Positions 9,420 through 20,716 of a stretch of 41,858 nucleotides of DNA are shown one piece after another. The position numbers and the translations under genes are program-made. Under the pieces are notes generated by a model. It saw nothing but the letters and a program-made list of their open reading frames with translations. It searched no databases and was not told the origin of the DNA. The DNA is taken from contig NZ_LZHW01000040.1 in NCBI RefSeq assembly GCF_001667265.1, forward strand, positions 1 to 41,858, in the 5' to 3' direction. Every line of letters begins with the position of its first letter. Positions within the stretch are counted from its first letter, which is position 1. Source of the DNA: Mycobacterium sp. ACS4331. GTDB lineage: Bacteria; Actinomycetota; Actinomycetes; Mycobacteriales; Mycobacteriaceae.

Positions 9420-10631
9420 ATGTCGAGTCCCCGCAACGGAGACACGCCAGACGTGCTCCGCCTCGGTGACCGCGGTCTTGCCGTGACCGAGATCCGAGCT
9501 GCCTTGGCAGCCTTGGGTTTGATCGACAGCCCCGACGCCGACCTGACGACGGGCAGGCACGTCGCAGTCGACATGTTCGACGCCGAGCTCGACGACGCCG
9601 TCCGCGCATTCCAACAGCGCCGGGGCCTGCTCGTCGACGGCATCGTGGGTGAGGCCACCTACCGCTCGATCAAAGAGGCGTCCTACCGTCTCGGCGCGCG
9701 AACCCTCAACCACCAGTTCGGCGCCCCGATGTACGGCGACGACGTCGCGACCCTGCAGTCTCGCCTGCAGGATCTCGGTTTCTACACCGGCCTGGTCGAC
9801 GGATACTTCGGACTGCAGACCCACAACGCTCTGACGTCCTACCAACGCGAGTACGGGCTGTCCGCGGACGGTATCTGTGGCCCGGAGACGCTGCGCTCGC
9901 TGTACTTCCTCGGCTCGCGGGTGACCGGCGGTTCTCCGCACGCGATCCGCGAGGAGGAGTTGGTACGCCGGTCCGGACCGAAGCTGTCCGGTAAGCGCAT
10001 CATCATCGATCCGGGTCTCGGCGGCGCCGACCACGGTCTGATCACCCAGAGCCCTGAGGGCCCTATCAGTGAGTCAGACATCCTGTGGGACTTGGCAAGC
10101 AGGCTCGAGGGCCGGATGACGGCGATCGGCATGGAGACTTTCCTGTCCCGGCCCGCCAACCACAGCCCGACCGACGCCCAGCGTGCGGCCACCGCCAACG
10201 CCGTGGGTGCGGACCTCATGATCAGCCTGCGCTGCGCCACCCAGGCCAGTCCGGCCGCCAACGGCGTCGCCTCGTTCCACTTCGGCAATTCGCACGGCTC
10301 GGTGTCCACCATCGGCCGTAACCTGGCCGATTTCATTCAGCGAGAAGTGGTGGCGCGCACCGGTTTACGGGACTGCCGTACCCACGGTCGGACCTGGGAC
10401 CTGCTGCGTCTGACCCGAATGCCCACCGTTCAGGTCGACGTCGGCTACATCACCAACCCCCGGGACCGGTCGATGCTGGTGTCCGCACAGACCCGCGACG
10501 CCATCGCCGAAGGCGTTCTGGCCGCAGTGAAGCGGCTGTACCTGCTCGGCAAGAACGACCGTCCCACAGGGACTTTCACGTTCGCCGAACTGCTGGCCCA
10601 CGAACTGTCGGTGGAGCAGGCCGGGCGCTGA
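9420..10631 (+). CDS. cwlM: CwlM, regulator of peptidoglycan precursor synthesis (degenerate amidase)
   Basis: 403-residue cytoplasmic protein without a signal peptide. Two peptidoglycan-binding-like repeats (about residues 10-90 and 100-165; AVRAFQQRRGLLVDGIVG and LTSYQREYGLSADGICGP) precede an Amidase_3 fold at about 192-375. Zinc-ligand positions are degenerate: DPGLGG has Leu200 where active amidases have His, ISLRC has Arg271 where a His is expected, and the catalytic Glu position reads VDVGYITN. It is therefore probably not a hydrolase. In mycobacteria CwlM is phosphorylated by PknB and then activates MurA, and it also contacts MurJ and FhaA; the C-terminal TGTFTFAELLAHELSV region resembles the phosphorylated tail. 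GAAGGG upstream of the ATG is the likely ribosome binding site. Confidence 0.93.
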   Translation: MSSPRNGDTPDVLRLGDRGLAVTEIRAALAALGLIDSPDADLTTGRHVAVDMFDAELDDAVRAFQQRRGLLVDGIVGEATYRSIKEASYRLGARTLNHQFGAPMYGDDVATLQSRLQDLGFYTGLVDGYFGLQTHNALTSYQREYGLSADGICGPETLRSLYFLGSRVTGGSPHAIREEELVRRSGPKLSGKRIIIDPGLGGADHGLITQSPEGPISESDILWDLASRLEGRMTAIGMETFLSRPANHSPTDAQRAATANAVGADLMISLRCATQASPAANGVASFHFGNSHGSVSTIGRNLADFIQREVVARTGLRDCRTHGRTWDLLRLTRMPTVQVDVGYITNPRDRSMLVSAQTRDAIAEGVLAAVKRLYLLGKNDRPTGTFTFAELLAHELSVEQAGR

Positions 10632-10667
10632 ACCCATCCGCGCCGCGCTGGATATGCGCGCCGGCGT

Positions 10668-11393
10668 TCAGCAGCTGCTGGCGGTGACCGCTCCTAGCGG
10701 CTGCTGCAGCTGCGCACTGTCCAGGAGGCGTTCGAGGGCGGCCTCGACTTCAGCCTTCCAGCCCAGCCCCTTGTCGAGTTCGAGACGCAGACGTGGGAAG
10801 TACCGGTGCGGGGAAACCACGACGAAGCCGACATCCTGAAGGAAGTCCGCGTCGATCATGCACTGGTCGAATGAGCACTCCCCCAGTGCTGCAACCGCGA
10901 CCCCCTCATCGGGTTCCACCGACCCGTCGAGGAGCTCCCCGGCCTCGGCCGTGCGGCCGAACGCTTCTAGGGCGCGCACGCCGCGACGCATCAGTTCGGC
11001 GACCACCTGGGCGATCAGTGTGTGGGGCAAGCCGTCGGACTCGTGCCCCGGTTCGGTACCCATCGACGTCAGCAGCACCGCGTCCGCGCTGACCGGCCCG
11101 GTCGGCAGACGCTGCGCCCTGGGGACGGCGTGCGGCGGGGCGTACAGCGCATACCCCACACACTGCGCGTCATCCGGATTCTGCCCGGCAACCGCCGTCG
11201 TCGCGACCTGCCCGCACGAACCCCACTCCAACATGACCATCGACAGCCATGCTTCCTTCTCGAACTCGGGATCGGTGAGGTGGTCATCACCGGGCACCGT
11301 GTCGGGATCGACCTCCCAGAACACGCACCGCCGGGCGTGCTTGGGCAGCTGCTCGAAGGCTTCGAGCCGAAGCGGCGATATGCGAGCAGACAC
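10668..11393 (-). CDS. GNAT-like conserved protein (Rv3916c-like)
   Basis: Conserved mycobacterial protein of about 241 residues, convergent with cwlM and ending 36 nt from it. It contains RRCVFWEVDPDTV, DPEFEKEAWLSMVMLEWGSCGQVA, a strand resembling GNAT beta-4 (GYALYAPPHAVPRA), and LLTSMGTEPGHESDGLPHTLIAQVVAELMRRGVRALEAF, which looks like a GNAT acetyl-CoA pocket (motif A) region. This suggests an acetyltransferase fold, but the substrate is unknown. The start is placed at the GTG at 11393 (VSARISPLRLEAFEQ), the usual N-terminus of this family, with AGGAAGG about 12 nt upstream; an in-frame ATG at 11492 would add 33 unconserved residues. Confidence 0.78.
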   Translation of the reverse strand: MSARISPLRLEAFEQLPKHARRCVFWEVDPDTVPGDDHLTDPEFEKEAWLSMVMLEWGSCGQVATTAVAGQNPDDAQCVGYALYAPPHAVPRAQRLPTGPVSADAVLLTSMGTEPGHESDGLPHTLIAQVVAELMRRGVRALEAFGRTAEAGELLDGSVEPDEGVAVAALGECSFDQCMIDADFLQDVGFVVVSPHRYFPRLRLELDKGLGWKAEVEAALERLLDSAQLQQPLGAVTASSC

Positions 11394-11600
11394 TAGGGTT
11401 TCAGACCTTCCTGCCGTCCAGCGGTGCCCAACGGCATCTCCAGAATAGGAGAGGAACGCCGACGCCGACCAGTTTGGCCTGTAATTGACCAAACAGATTG
11501 GCCGCCAACGGCATTCGAGGAGGAGCCGGTCATGCCACCGACACCGGACCAGCTCTGCGTCACAGTGACGTAATTACCCGGTGTCGGTGGATGCGCGTTT

Positions 11601-12586
11601 TCACTGCTTGTTCTGGTCCATCAACTCGACAATGCGCTGCAGATCGTCGACCGAGCCGAACTCGACCACAATCTTGCCCTTGCGTTTGCCAAGGCTCACC
11701 GTGACGCGGGTGTCGAACGCTCCGGACAGCCGCTCAGCAACGTCCTGCAGGCCCGGCATCTGGATCGGCTTACGCCGCGGCGCCGTCGGCGTCGGTCCGT
11801 CCGCCCGGTTGGCCAACGTCACCGCCTCCTCCGTCGCACGGACGGACAGGCCCTCGGCGACAATGCGCGCGGCGAGCTCCTCCTGGGCTTCCGGTCCCGC
11901 CTCGAGCGCCAGCAGCGCCCGGGCATGACCGGCGGAGAGGACCCCGGCCGCAACCCTGCGCTGCACCGCGATGGGCAGGCGCAGCAGCCGGATCATGTTG
12001 GTGATGAGGGGCCGCGACCGTCCGATCCGCGAAGCGAGTTCGTCGTGGGTGACACCGAACTCGTCGAGCAGCTGCTGATAGGCCGACGCCTCTTCCAATG
12101 GGTTCAGCTGAACGCGGTGGATGTTCTCCAGCAGCGCGTCCCGAAGCAGATTGTCATCCGCGGTCTCCCGGACGATCGCCGGCACCGCGGTCAGGCCGGC
12201 CTGCTGTGCGGCCCGCCAGCGCCGCTCCCCCATCACCAACTGGTACTTGCCGGGCTTTTCAGGCAGCTCTCGAACGACGATGGGCTGCATGAGGCCGAAC
12301 TCACGGATGGAGTGCACCAGCTCCGCCAGCGCCTCCTCGTCGAAGACCTGGCGCGGCTGACGTGGGTTCGGTTCGACCGAGGCGGGATCAACCTCGCGGT
12401 ACACCGCACCGATGTCGTCGGTGATCTCCGGCGCGACGGACGGCGGCGGCGTGCCCCCACCCAGCACGACATCAGCTGCCGCCGAACCCATCCGCGGTGT
12501 CGATTCGTCGCCCTCCGCGGGTCCGGTCGGAATCAACGACGCCAGACCTCGTCCGAGTCCGCCCTTACGACGTGACGGCTGTGTCA

Positions 12587-12587
<1 letters not shown>
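11601..12587 (-). CDS. parB: Chromosome partitioning protein ParB
   Basis: 328-residue CTP-dependent DNA clamp that loads at parS and spreads to form the segregation complex. The N-terminal [12 protein letters not shown] is the ParA-contacting segment. The ParB/Srx domain (about residues 65-165) contains [14 protein letters not shown] and the CTPase motif GERRWRA. A helix-turn-helix parS reader follows ([23 protein letters not shown]), then a C-terminal dimerisation and DNA-binding region ([24 protein letters not shown]). Its ATG overlaps the parA stop by 1 nt (TAATG), so it is coupled to parA. Two perfect parS sites lie 0.9 and 1.6 kb upstream. Confidence 0.97.
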
Positions 12588-14304
<1,717 letters not shown>

Positions 14305-14850
14305 TCAGTCGGCGAGCACGACGACGCGTCGGGAGGGCTCCACGCCCTCGCTCTCGCTGTGCACACCGTCAACCGCGGCCACGGCGTCGTGGACGATCTT
14401 GCGCTCGAACGGGGTCATCGGCGCCAACTGCTCGCGCTCCCCCGTCTCCAGCACGCGCCGGGCGACCTTGTCCCCGAGGGCGGCCAGCTCGTCACGACGA
14501 CGCTTGCGCCAGCCCGCGATGTCCAGCATCAGCCGGCTGCGCTCGCCCGTCTTCTGATGGACCGCCAGCCGGGTCAACTCCTGCAGTGCGTCGAGAACCT
14601 CGCCCTTGCGACCGACGAGCTTCTCCAGATCGTTGCCGCCGTCGATGCTCACCACTGCGCGGTTGCCCTCGACGTCCAGATCGATGTCGCCGTCGAAGTC
14701 CAACAGATCCAACAGTTCCTCGAGGTAATCGCCGGCGATCTCGCCCTCGGCGACCAATCGCTCCTCGAGGTCGTCCAGCTTCTCGTCGGCCTCGACGGCG
14801 TCGTTGTTCTGGTCCACGTTCTCAGCGGCGGTGTCGGTGGTGTCAGTCAT
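14305..14850 (-). CDS. jag: KH/R3H RNA-binding protein Jag (KhpB)
   Basis: 181-residue cytoplasmic RNA-binding protein. An acidic N-terminus (about 60 residues; DDLEERLVAEGEIAGDYLEELLDLLD) is followed by a KH domain with GRKGEVLDALQELTRLAV and by an R3H domain with the RxxxH signature (RKIVH, about residues 150-154). The separate Jag_N domain of Firmicutes is absent, as usual in actinobacteria. It lies between yidC and rsmG on the minus strand. The exact role in mycobacteria is unsettled; homologues influence cell elongation and envelope synthesis. Confidence 0.92.
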   Translation of the reverse strand: MTDTTDTAAENVDQNNDAVEADEKLDDLEERLVAEGEIAGDYLEELLDLLDFDGDIDLDVEGNRAVVSIDGGNDLEKLVGRKGEVLDALQELTRLAVHQKTGERSRLMLDIAGWRKRRRDELAALGDKVARRVLETGEREQLAPMTPFERKIVHDAVAAVDGVHSESEGVEPSRRVVVLAD

Positions 14851-14898
14851 GTTCTTTCGGTCCCTCTCAGCTCACTGTGGGGCGGTTGACGCGTCGGG

Positions 14899-15981
14899 TC
14901 AGCGTCGACGTTTCTTGGGTTTGGCACCGGGACGCGGTGCGCGATCAGGCGCCTCGGCCTCGGAGGCCGGCTTGGCTCCGTCGTCAGCGGCGGATTCCTC
15001 CGCAGCCGCGTCCCCCTCGATGCCGGTGCTGTCGGTCAGTTCAGAGGTGGCCGCGGCGGCCGACGACTTCTTCGGGCGCTTCGGCTTCGCACCGGGTGCC
15101 GGTGCGTTGGCCGAGCGACGCTCCAGCGCCTCCTGCTTCTTGGCTTCCTCTTCCTTCTCGATCTTGCCGAACACGTAATGCTGCTGACCGAACGTCCAGA
15201 TGTTGTTCGCCAACCAGTACATGATGATCGCGAGCGGAAGGAACGGGCCGCCGACGACGACGCCGAGCGGGAAGACATACAACGCGAGCTTGTTCATCAA
15301 GGCCGTCTGCGGATTGGCCGCGGCCTCGGGGCTCTGCCGCGCGACCGAGGCACGGCTGTTGAAGTAGGTCGCGACGCCGGCGAGGATCATGATCGGCACA
15401 CCGACCGCGATCACCGACAGCCGGTTGAACTCCTTGAACGCGTCCAGACCCGTGGTCTGGATCATGGTCGCGCCCAGCGGCGCCCCGAACAGGTGGGCAT
15501 CCAGGAAGTTTCCGACGTCGGTCGCGCTGAAGAAGTAGTTGCCCGTGGCGCGGTTCTCCGCCACCGACAGATGCACCTGTCCGAACCCGCCCTGGGTCCG
15601 GTTGAACGACCGCAGCACATGGAACAGGCCGAGGAACACCGGAATCTGCGCGAGCATCGGGAGACAGCCGAGGATCGGGTTGAACCCGTGCTCGCGCTGC
15701 AGCTTCTGCATCTCGAGCGCCATCCGCTGGCGGTCCTTGCCGTACTTCTTCTGCAGGGCCTTGATCTGCGGTTGCAGTTCCTGCATCTGACGCGTGGTCC
15801 GGATCTGCCGGACGAACGGCTTGTACAGCAGGATTCGCAGCGTGAACACGAGGAACATCACCGACAGCGCCCACGCGAAGAAGTTGGTCGGTCCTAGGAT
15901 GAAGGCGAACGCCTTGTACCAGACCCACATGATCGCGGAGACCGGGTAATAGATGATGTCGAGGCTGAACCAATTAAACAT
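14899..15981 (-). CDS. yidC: Membrane protein insertase YidC
   Basis: 360-residue polytopic membrane insertase. N-terminal [29 protein letters not shown] has no cleavable signal or large periplasmic domain, as in Gram-positive-type YidC. The conserved cytoplasmic hairpin [19 protein letters not shown] and the segment [19 protein letters not shown] are present; further helices follow to about residue 270. The cytoplasmic C-tail is long and basic ([16 protein letters not shown]), a ribosome-contacting feature. The start overlaps the yidD stop by 8 nt. Works with Sec or alone to insert membrane proteins. Confidence 0.96.
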   Translation of the reverse strand: MFNWFSLDIIYYPVSAIMWVWYKAFAFILGPTNFFAWALSVMFLVFTLRILLYKPFVRQIRTTRQMQELQPQIKALQKKYGKDRQRMALEMQKLQREHGFNPILGCLPMLAQIPVFLGLFHVLRSFNRTQGGFGQVHLSVAENRATGNYFFSATDVGNFLDAHLFGAPLGATMIQTTGLDAFKEFNRLSVIAVGVPIMILAGVATYFNSRASVARQSPEAAANPQTALMNKLALYVFPLGVVVGGPFLPLAIIMYWLANNIWTFGQQHYVFGKIEKEEEAKKQEALERRSANAPAPGAKPKRPKKSSAAAATSELTDSTGIEGDAAAEESAADDGAKPASEAEAPDRAPRPGAKPKKRRR

Positions 15982-16291
15982 GCGACTCGTTCCTGCCGTC
16001 GGCTTCGATGGCGTCGGTGTCTGGCGACTCGTGATGTGAGGGGTGCCGCTCGGGTATCGGGTCCCATCCTCCCCGATGCCATGGCCCGCATTTCAGGAGG
16101 CGGACCATCGCGAGCCAACCGCCGCGGACGAGCCCGTACTCGGACAATGCCTCCACGGCGTACTGACTGCAGGTCGGCATGAATCGGCAGGTCGGCAACC
16201 GCAGGGGCGAGACCATGTGCCGATAGAGCTGGATGGTGTAGATGACGGCTCGAACCGGAGCCCGGCGGATTCCGTCGCGAAGCGTTGTCAT
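15974..16291 (-). CDS. yidD: Membrane protein insertion efficiency factor YidD
   Basis: 105-residue small protein of the YidD (haemolytic domain) family. It has an amphipathic N-terminus ([16 protein letters not shown]), the signature [19 protein letters not shown], and [24 protein letters not shown]. The tail is His/Asp-rich and variable. It overlaps rnpA by 4 nt upstream and yidC by 8 nt downstream. Thought to assist YidC insertion at the inner membrane. Confidence 0.94.
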   Translation of the reverse strand: MTTLRDGIRRAPVRAVIYTIQLYRHMVSPLRLPTCRFMPTCSQYAVEALSEYGLVRGGWLAMVRLLKCGPWHRGGWDPIPERHPSHHESPDTDAIEADGRNESHV

Positions 16292-16644
16292 CGACGTGCG
16301 TTCAGGACTTTGTGGGACCGCTGCAACCCAGCACGCAGTTCCTGTTCCAGCCGAGCGGAAGCGGCGTCGCGACTGCCTGGAAGAGCTCTGATCACCACAC
16401 GCTCATCGGGCGAGAGATCGTTGAGGACGGCTTTCGCCACATGCCGGAGACGCCGAGCGACGCGATGCCGCTGTACGGCCGATCCCACAGACTTGCTGAC
16501 GACCAATCCGATGAGGGGTCCGTCGACTCCGTCCGGACTGCGGCGCACATGCACCACCAGATCCGGTTGAGCCGCCCGCACCCCCTCTTTGACCGTCGCA
16601 CCGAACTCGGTGGACCGGGTCATCCGGTACTGGGCCGGGAGCAC
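16288..16644 (-). CDS. rnpA: Ribonuclease P protein component
   Basis: 118-residue basic protein subunit of RNase P, which matures tRNA 5' ends. Start GTG at 16644 ([21 protein letters not shown]). The family RNA-binding motif appears as [15 protein letters not shown]. It follows rpmH after 19 nt, the usual rpmH-rnpA pairing, and its stop overlaps the yidD start by ATGA. Confidence 0.95.
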   Translation of the reverse strand: MLPAQYRMTRSTEFGATVKEGVRAAQPDLVVHVRRSPDGVDGPLIGLVVSKSVGSAVQRHRVARRLRHVAKAVLNDLSPDERVVIRALPGSRDAASARLEQELRAGLQRSHKVLNARR

Positions 16645-16663
16645 CGTCAGCGACTGCCAGAGA

Positions 16664-16807
16664 TCAGGCAGTCAGCGAGCGGCGTCCCTTGGCGCGCCGG
16701 TTCGACACAATGGCGCGACCCGCACGGGTCCGCATCCGCAGGCGAAAGCCATGCACACGTGCACGACGCCGATTGTTCGGCTGGAATGTCCGCTTGCCCT
16801 TGGCCAC
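16664..16807 (-). CDS. rpmH: 50S ribosomal protein L34
   Basis: 47-residue ribosomal protein. Translating the minus strand from GTG at 16807 gives a start of [20 protein letters not shown], then a basic segment ending [11 protein letters not shown] and a TGA at 16664-16666. Length and sequence are typical of L34. GGAGAGA lies about 6 nt before the GTG. First gene of the minus-strand rpmH-rnpA-yidD-yidC-jag-rsmG-parA-parB cluster, divergent from dnaA. Confidence 0.97.
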   Translation of the reverse strand: MAKGKRTFQPNNRRRARVHGFRLRMRTRAGRAIVSNRRAKGRRSLTA

Positions 16808-17370
16808 GGCTGTCTCTCCTCATTACGTGTGGGTACCGCGTCCGCCTTCAGGGCGCACGCGACACCCGTTGCTAAGTTCGGGTCTCGCTCGTAACCGGCG
16901 CGCCCGCCGGGATCCGAATCGGATCGTCGGGTTCGCAGCCGTATCGCCAACGTCCGGGCGACTGTTCGAGGGTACTGACCTGCGTTGCCTGGGTCAAACT
17001 TGGTCATCCGGGCTCTGCGGCCGGACACCGCAAGACTTCCAGATCGGCCACGTGATCGGTGTAGTCCAGACCACACAAACCCAGTTCGCGGTAGAGGCGC
17101 ACAAAAACGTTTACGGCAATGTTGCAGAACGGTTGGCACCCCGAGACAAACCTGTTAGCTTCTGCGAGTGCCGTTCCGCGTGGACGGCCCCGAAACCGTC
17201 AAGCGAAACAACCAGGCTCGACAGAACAGAACAGCCTGAGCAGACACCGCCGGTAAACTGCCAACGAGGACAGGCATACTGTCCACATCTGTGGATAACT
17301 ATGTGGACAGACTGGTCTCGTTCAGATATCCATTGGTTGTGCGCAGCGTCCGAAACAGGGGGATCCGTCT
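16808..17370. promoter_or_regulatory. rpmH-dnaA divergent intergenic region
   Basis: 563 nt without a gene. It must carry the rpmH promoter (minus) and the dnaA promoter (plus). The dnaA-proximal 120 nt are the most informative: a candidate -10 TAAACT at 17254-17259, then three DnaA boxes at 17279-17310. No convincing -35 element or small gene was found in the rest, which is less GC-rich than the coding regions. Confidence 0.6.
17279..17310. promoter_or_regulatory. DnaA-box cluster upstream of dnaA
   Basis: Three 9-mers in 32 nt: CTGTCCACA (17279-17287), TGTGGATAA (17290-17298, exact reverse complement of TTATCCACA), and TGTGGACAG (17302-17310, exact reverse complement of the first). The outer two form an inverted repeat around the middle one. 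The cluster lies 60-92 nt before the TTG start, in a position suited to DnaA autoregulation. Confidence 0.8.
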
Positions 17371-18894
17371 TTGACCGATCATCCCAGTTCCGACTTTGCC
17401 TCCATGTGGGCGCAGGTCGTCGCGGAACTCAACGGGGAACTCGACGCCGGATCGCCGCGGACCAATGGTGAGTCCCTCAGCCGGCCGCTGACTCCTCAGC
17501 AAAGAGCCTGGCTGAAGCTGGTCAAACCACTCACGATCGTCGAGGGCTTTGCCCTGTTGTCGGTCCCGAGCAGTTTCGTGCAGAACGAGATCGAACGGCA
17601 CCTGCGCATCCAGATCACCGATGCCCTGAGCCGGCGCCTCGGCCAGCGCGTCGAACTGGGCGTTCGGATCGCACCGCCGTCGACCGACGACGACGAGGAC
17701 ACCACGGATCCGTCCCTCGACGGTGCCCCCGTGTCCTCGCTGAACGTCGACGACGACGAAGACGAGACCGACGAGGACAGCCAGGCGCTGGCCAGCGCCG
17801 CCGAATCCTGGCCGTCGCACTTCACCGAACGCCGCGCCTCCGGTGGAAGCACCGCCACACCGAGCACGAGTCTCAATCGGCGCTACACCTTCGAGACCTT
17901 CGTCATCGGCGCCTCGAACCGGTTCGCGCACGCGGCCGCGCTGGCGATCGCCGAGGCGCCGGCCCGCGCGTACAACCCACTGTTCATCTGGGGCGAGTCG
18001 GGTCTGGGCAAGACCCACCTGCTGCATGCGGCCGGCAACTATGCGCAACGCCTCTTCCCCGGCATGCGCGTGAAGTACGTCTCGACCGAAGAGTTCACCA
18101 ACGACTTCATCAACTCACTGCGCGACGACCGCAAGGTCGCCTTCAAACGCAGCTACCGCGACATCGATGTGCTCCTGGTTGACGACATCCAGTTCATCGA
18201 GGGCAAGGAAGGCATCCAGGAGGAGTTCTTCCACACCTTCAACACGCTGCACAACGCGAACAAGCAGATCGTGATCTCCTCCGACCGGCCCCCCAAACAG
18301 TTGGCGACCCTCGAGGATCGCCTGCGCACTCGTTTCGAGTGGGGTCTGATCACCGACGTCCAGCCGCCGGAGTTGGAGACTCGCATCGCGATCCTTCGCA
18401 AGAAGGCACAGATGGAACGCCTGGATGTGCCCGATGACGTGCTGGAACTGATCGCCAGCAGCATCGAACGCAACATCCGCGAGCTCGAAGGCGCCCTGAT
18501 CCGCGTGACGGCGTTCGCGTCGCTCAACAAAGCGCAGATCGACACCGCCCTCGCCGAGATCGTGCTGCGCGACCTGATCGCCGATGCCAGCACCATGCAG
18601 ATCAGTGCGGCCACCATCATGGCCGCCACCGCCGAGTACTTCGACACCACCGTCGAGGAGCTCCGGGGCCCCGGCAAGACCAGGGCGTTGGCACAGTCTC
18701 GGCAGATCGCCATGTATCTGTGCCGCGAGCTGACTGATCTGTCGCTGCCCAAGATCGGGCAGGCATTCGGACGTGACCACACCACCGTCATGTATGCGCA
18801 GAAGAAGATCCTCAACGAAATGGCCTACCGCCGAGAGGTCTTCGATCACGTCAAGGAACTCACCACTCGGATCCGTCAGCGCTCCAAGCGCTGA
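17371..18894 (+). CDS. dnaA: Chromosomal replication initiator DnaA
   Basis: 507-residue AAA+ initiator that binds DnaA boxes and opens oriC. Domain I is residues 1-100 and domain II is an acidic, low-complexity linker at about 103-165. The AAA+ core has Walker A GESGLGKT (208-215) and Walker B LLVDD (268-272), and the C-terminal helix-turn-helix has the signature GRDHTT (467-472). Start is TTG at 17371, as in M. tuberculosis dnaA, giving the family N-terminus [20 protein letters not shown]. DnaA boxes just upstream suggest autoregulation. Confidence 0.98.
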   Translation: MTDHPSSDFASMWAQVVAELNGELDAGSPRTNGESLSRPLTPQQRAWLKLVKPLTIVEGFALLSVPSSFVQNEIERHLRIQITDALSRRLGQRVELGVRIAPPSTDDDEDTTDPSLDGAPVSSLNVDDDEDETDEDSQALASAAESWPSHFTERRASGGSTATPSTSLNRRYTFETFVIGASNRFAHAAALAIAEAPARAYNPLFIWGESGLGKTHLLHAAGNYAQRLFPGMRVKYVSTEEFTNDFINSLRDDRKVAFKRSYRDIDVLLVDDIQFIEGKEGIQEEFFHTFNTLHNANKQIVISSDRPPKQLATLEDRLRTRFEWGLITDVQPPELETRIAILRKKAQMERLDVPDDVLELIASSIERNIRELEGALIRVTAFASLNKAQIDTALAEIVLRDLIADASTMQISAATIMAATAEYFDTTVEELRGPGKTRALAQSRQIAMYLCRELTDLSLPKIGQAFGRDHTTVMYAQKKILNEMAYRREVFDHVKELTTRIRQRSKR

Positions 18895-19467
18895 CGCCGT
18901 CGTCGTTCCTCCTCTGTTTCGTCGCTCCGGACCTCATGCCGGCGCTGTGTGCTGCCGAAAAATCTGAAAAAAACTTCCGTCGCTGGCGCACCATCCGTCA
19001 CACCAACGCCCTGTGCACACAGCTGTGGACAACCTGCCGACTATTCAGTGACAGCTGCGCACACGAGTGGAGAACTCGCAGACTCTGCACAGCTGGCGCC
19101 GGCCGTCCGCAGTGTCATCCACCGACCCTGCACACCCTCCTGGGGCCTCTGGTCTGCGCCGACCCACACTCATCCACAGCTTCCACAGCCCCTATTACTG
19201 TTACTCCGTTATCTCTCTAGAAAGCTCTTCAGAAACAGGCCGTTGGGGAGAGCTGATGCACAGCACCTGTTCCCGTCCATGACCTGCGTGTCAATGCGCA
19301 CATGTCACCCCGATCGAATAGCTTTCAAGTTGAGGGTGAAAGCTCTACGGTTGTTCTTCGACTGCGGTTACGGTCATCGGGTCGGGGGCGCCCCTTGGGG
19401 GTCGTACCTGGACAATGACAGGATGCTCCGCAGTCGGAGCTTGTGTGTGGAATGACGAAGGGACGTT
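18895..19467 (+). other. oriC: Origin of replication oriC (dnaA-dnaN intergenic region)
   Basis: 573 nt without a gene; in mycobacteria the functional oriC is this dnaA-dnaN interval. Seen here: a perfect DnaA box TGTGGACAA (19024-19032), a near-consensus TCATCCACA (19170-19178), and several looser TCCAC/TGTGCACA-type sites between 19012 and 19190. There are A/T-rich stretches at 18958-18978 and about 19188-19237 (TTACTGTTACTCCGTTATC), candidates for the unwinding element. An 8-bp inverted repeat, AGCTTTCA/TGAAAGCT, lies at 19320-19344. The 3' end must also hold the dnaN promoter, which I could not place with confidence. Confidence 0.9.
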
Positions 19468-20670
19468 ATGGCCGTGGATGGGCCGACTACGACGGTCGGC
19501 GCCGACTTGAAGTGCCGTCTGGTTCGAGACGACTTCGCCGACGCAGTGGCATGGGTGGCAAGAAACCTTCCGTCGAGGCCGACGGTGCCGGTGTTGGCTG
19601 GTGTGCTGCTCACCGGCACTGAAGAGGGTCTGACGGTTTCCGGATTCGACTACGAAGTGTCCGCCGAAGTGCAGGTCGCAGCCGAAATCGCTTCTACGGG
19701 AAGCGTTTTGGTTTCAGGACGGCTGCTGTCGGACATCACCAGGGCGTTGCCGGCCAAACCCGTCGACGTCAGTGTCGAGGGCACCCGGGTGTCGTTGACC
19801 TGCGGAAGCGCGCGATTCTCCCTGCCGACCATGGCCGTCGAGGACTACCCCACCCTTCCGGCACTGCCCGAGGAGACCGGTGTGGTGCCCTCGGACCTGT
19901 TCTCGGAGGCGATCGGCCAGGTCGCCGTGGCCGCGGGCAAGGATGACACGTTGCCGATGCTCACCGGCATCCGCATGGAGATCTCCGGTGAGACAGTGGT
20001 TTTGGCCGCCACTGACCGATTCCGTCTCGCCGTCCGCGAGTTGACCTGGTCGGCGACGCGCGCAGACACCGAAGCCGCCGTGCTGGTGCCGGCCAAGACA
20101 CTGGCCGAGGCCGCCAAGACCGGCGCGGCAGGAGCCGAGGTCCATCTGTCGCTGGGCGCCGGTGCCACCGTCGGCAAGGAGGGCCTGCTGGGCATCCACA
20201 GCGCCGGCAAGCGAAGCACCACTCGTCTGCTGGATGCCGAGTTCCCGAAATTCCGCCAGCTGTTGCCGGCCGAGCACACCGCGATCGCCACGCTCGGGGT
20301 TTCGGAGCTGACCGAGGCGATCAAGCGTGTGGCCCTGGTCGCCGACCGCGGCGCCCAGGTCAGGATGGAGTTCAGCGACGGCCTGCTGCGGCTGTCGGCC
20401 GGTGCCGACGATGTCGGTCGCGCGGAGGAGGACCTGCCGGTGGACTTCGCCGGTGAGCCCCTGACCATCGCATTCAATCCGACTTACCTCACGGACGGAC
20501 TCGGTTCGCTGCACTCGGATCGGGTGTCGTTCGGGTTCACCACGCCGAGCAAGCCCGCGGTTCTGCGGCCGGCCCCCTCCGAGGATGAACTGATCAGCGG
20601 CACCGGTCCGTTCCCGGCGGTGCAGACGGACTACGTGTACCTGTTGATGCCGGTCCGGCTGCCGGGTTGA
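19468..20670 (+). CDS. dnaN: DNA polymerase III sliding clamp (beta subunit)
   Basis: 400-residue ring-forming processivity clamp. It matches mycobacterial DnaN over its whole length: [67 protein letters not shown] and the C-terminal [14 protein letters not shown] at 19468 has AAGGGA upstream. Next gene gnd begins 46 nt downstream, and recF follows that. Confidence 0.97.
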   Translation: MAVDGPTTTVGADLKCRLVRDDFADAVAWVARNLPSRPTVPVLAGVLLTGTEEGLTVSGFDYEVSAEVQVAAEIASTGSVLVSGRLLSDITRALPAKPVDVSVEGTRVSLTCGSARFSLPTMAVEDYPTLPALPEETGVVPSDLFSEAIGQVAVAAGKDDTLPMLTGIRMEISGETVVLAATDRFRLAVRELTWSATRADTEAAVLVPAKTLAEAAKTGAAGAEVHLSLGAGATVGKEGLLGIHSAGKRSTTRLLDAEFPKFRQLLPAEHTAIATLGVSELTEAIKRVALVADRGAQVRMEFSDGLLRLSAGADDVGRAEEDLPVDFAGEPLTIAFNPTYLTDGLGSLHSDRVSFGFTTPSKPAVLRPAPSEDELISGTGPFPAVQTDYVYLLMPVRLPG

Positions 20671-20716
20671 TGTCGTGACCCGCGACTGCCAGAACTGACT
20701 GGGAAAGGGGTCCTCG

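Noticed and set aside
10674..10685. CAGCAGCTGCTG-type palindrome near the cwlM/Rv3916c junction
   Set aside because: Repetitive CAG/CTG codons at a coding end; no loop or tract that would make a terminator.
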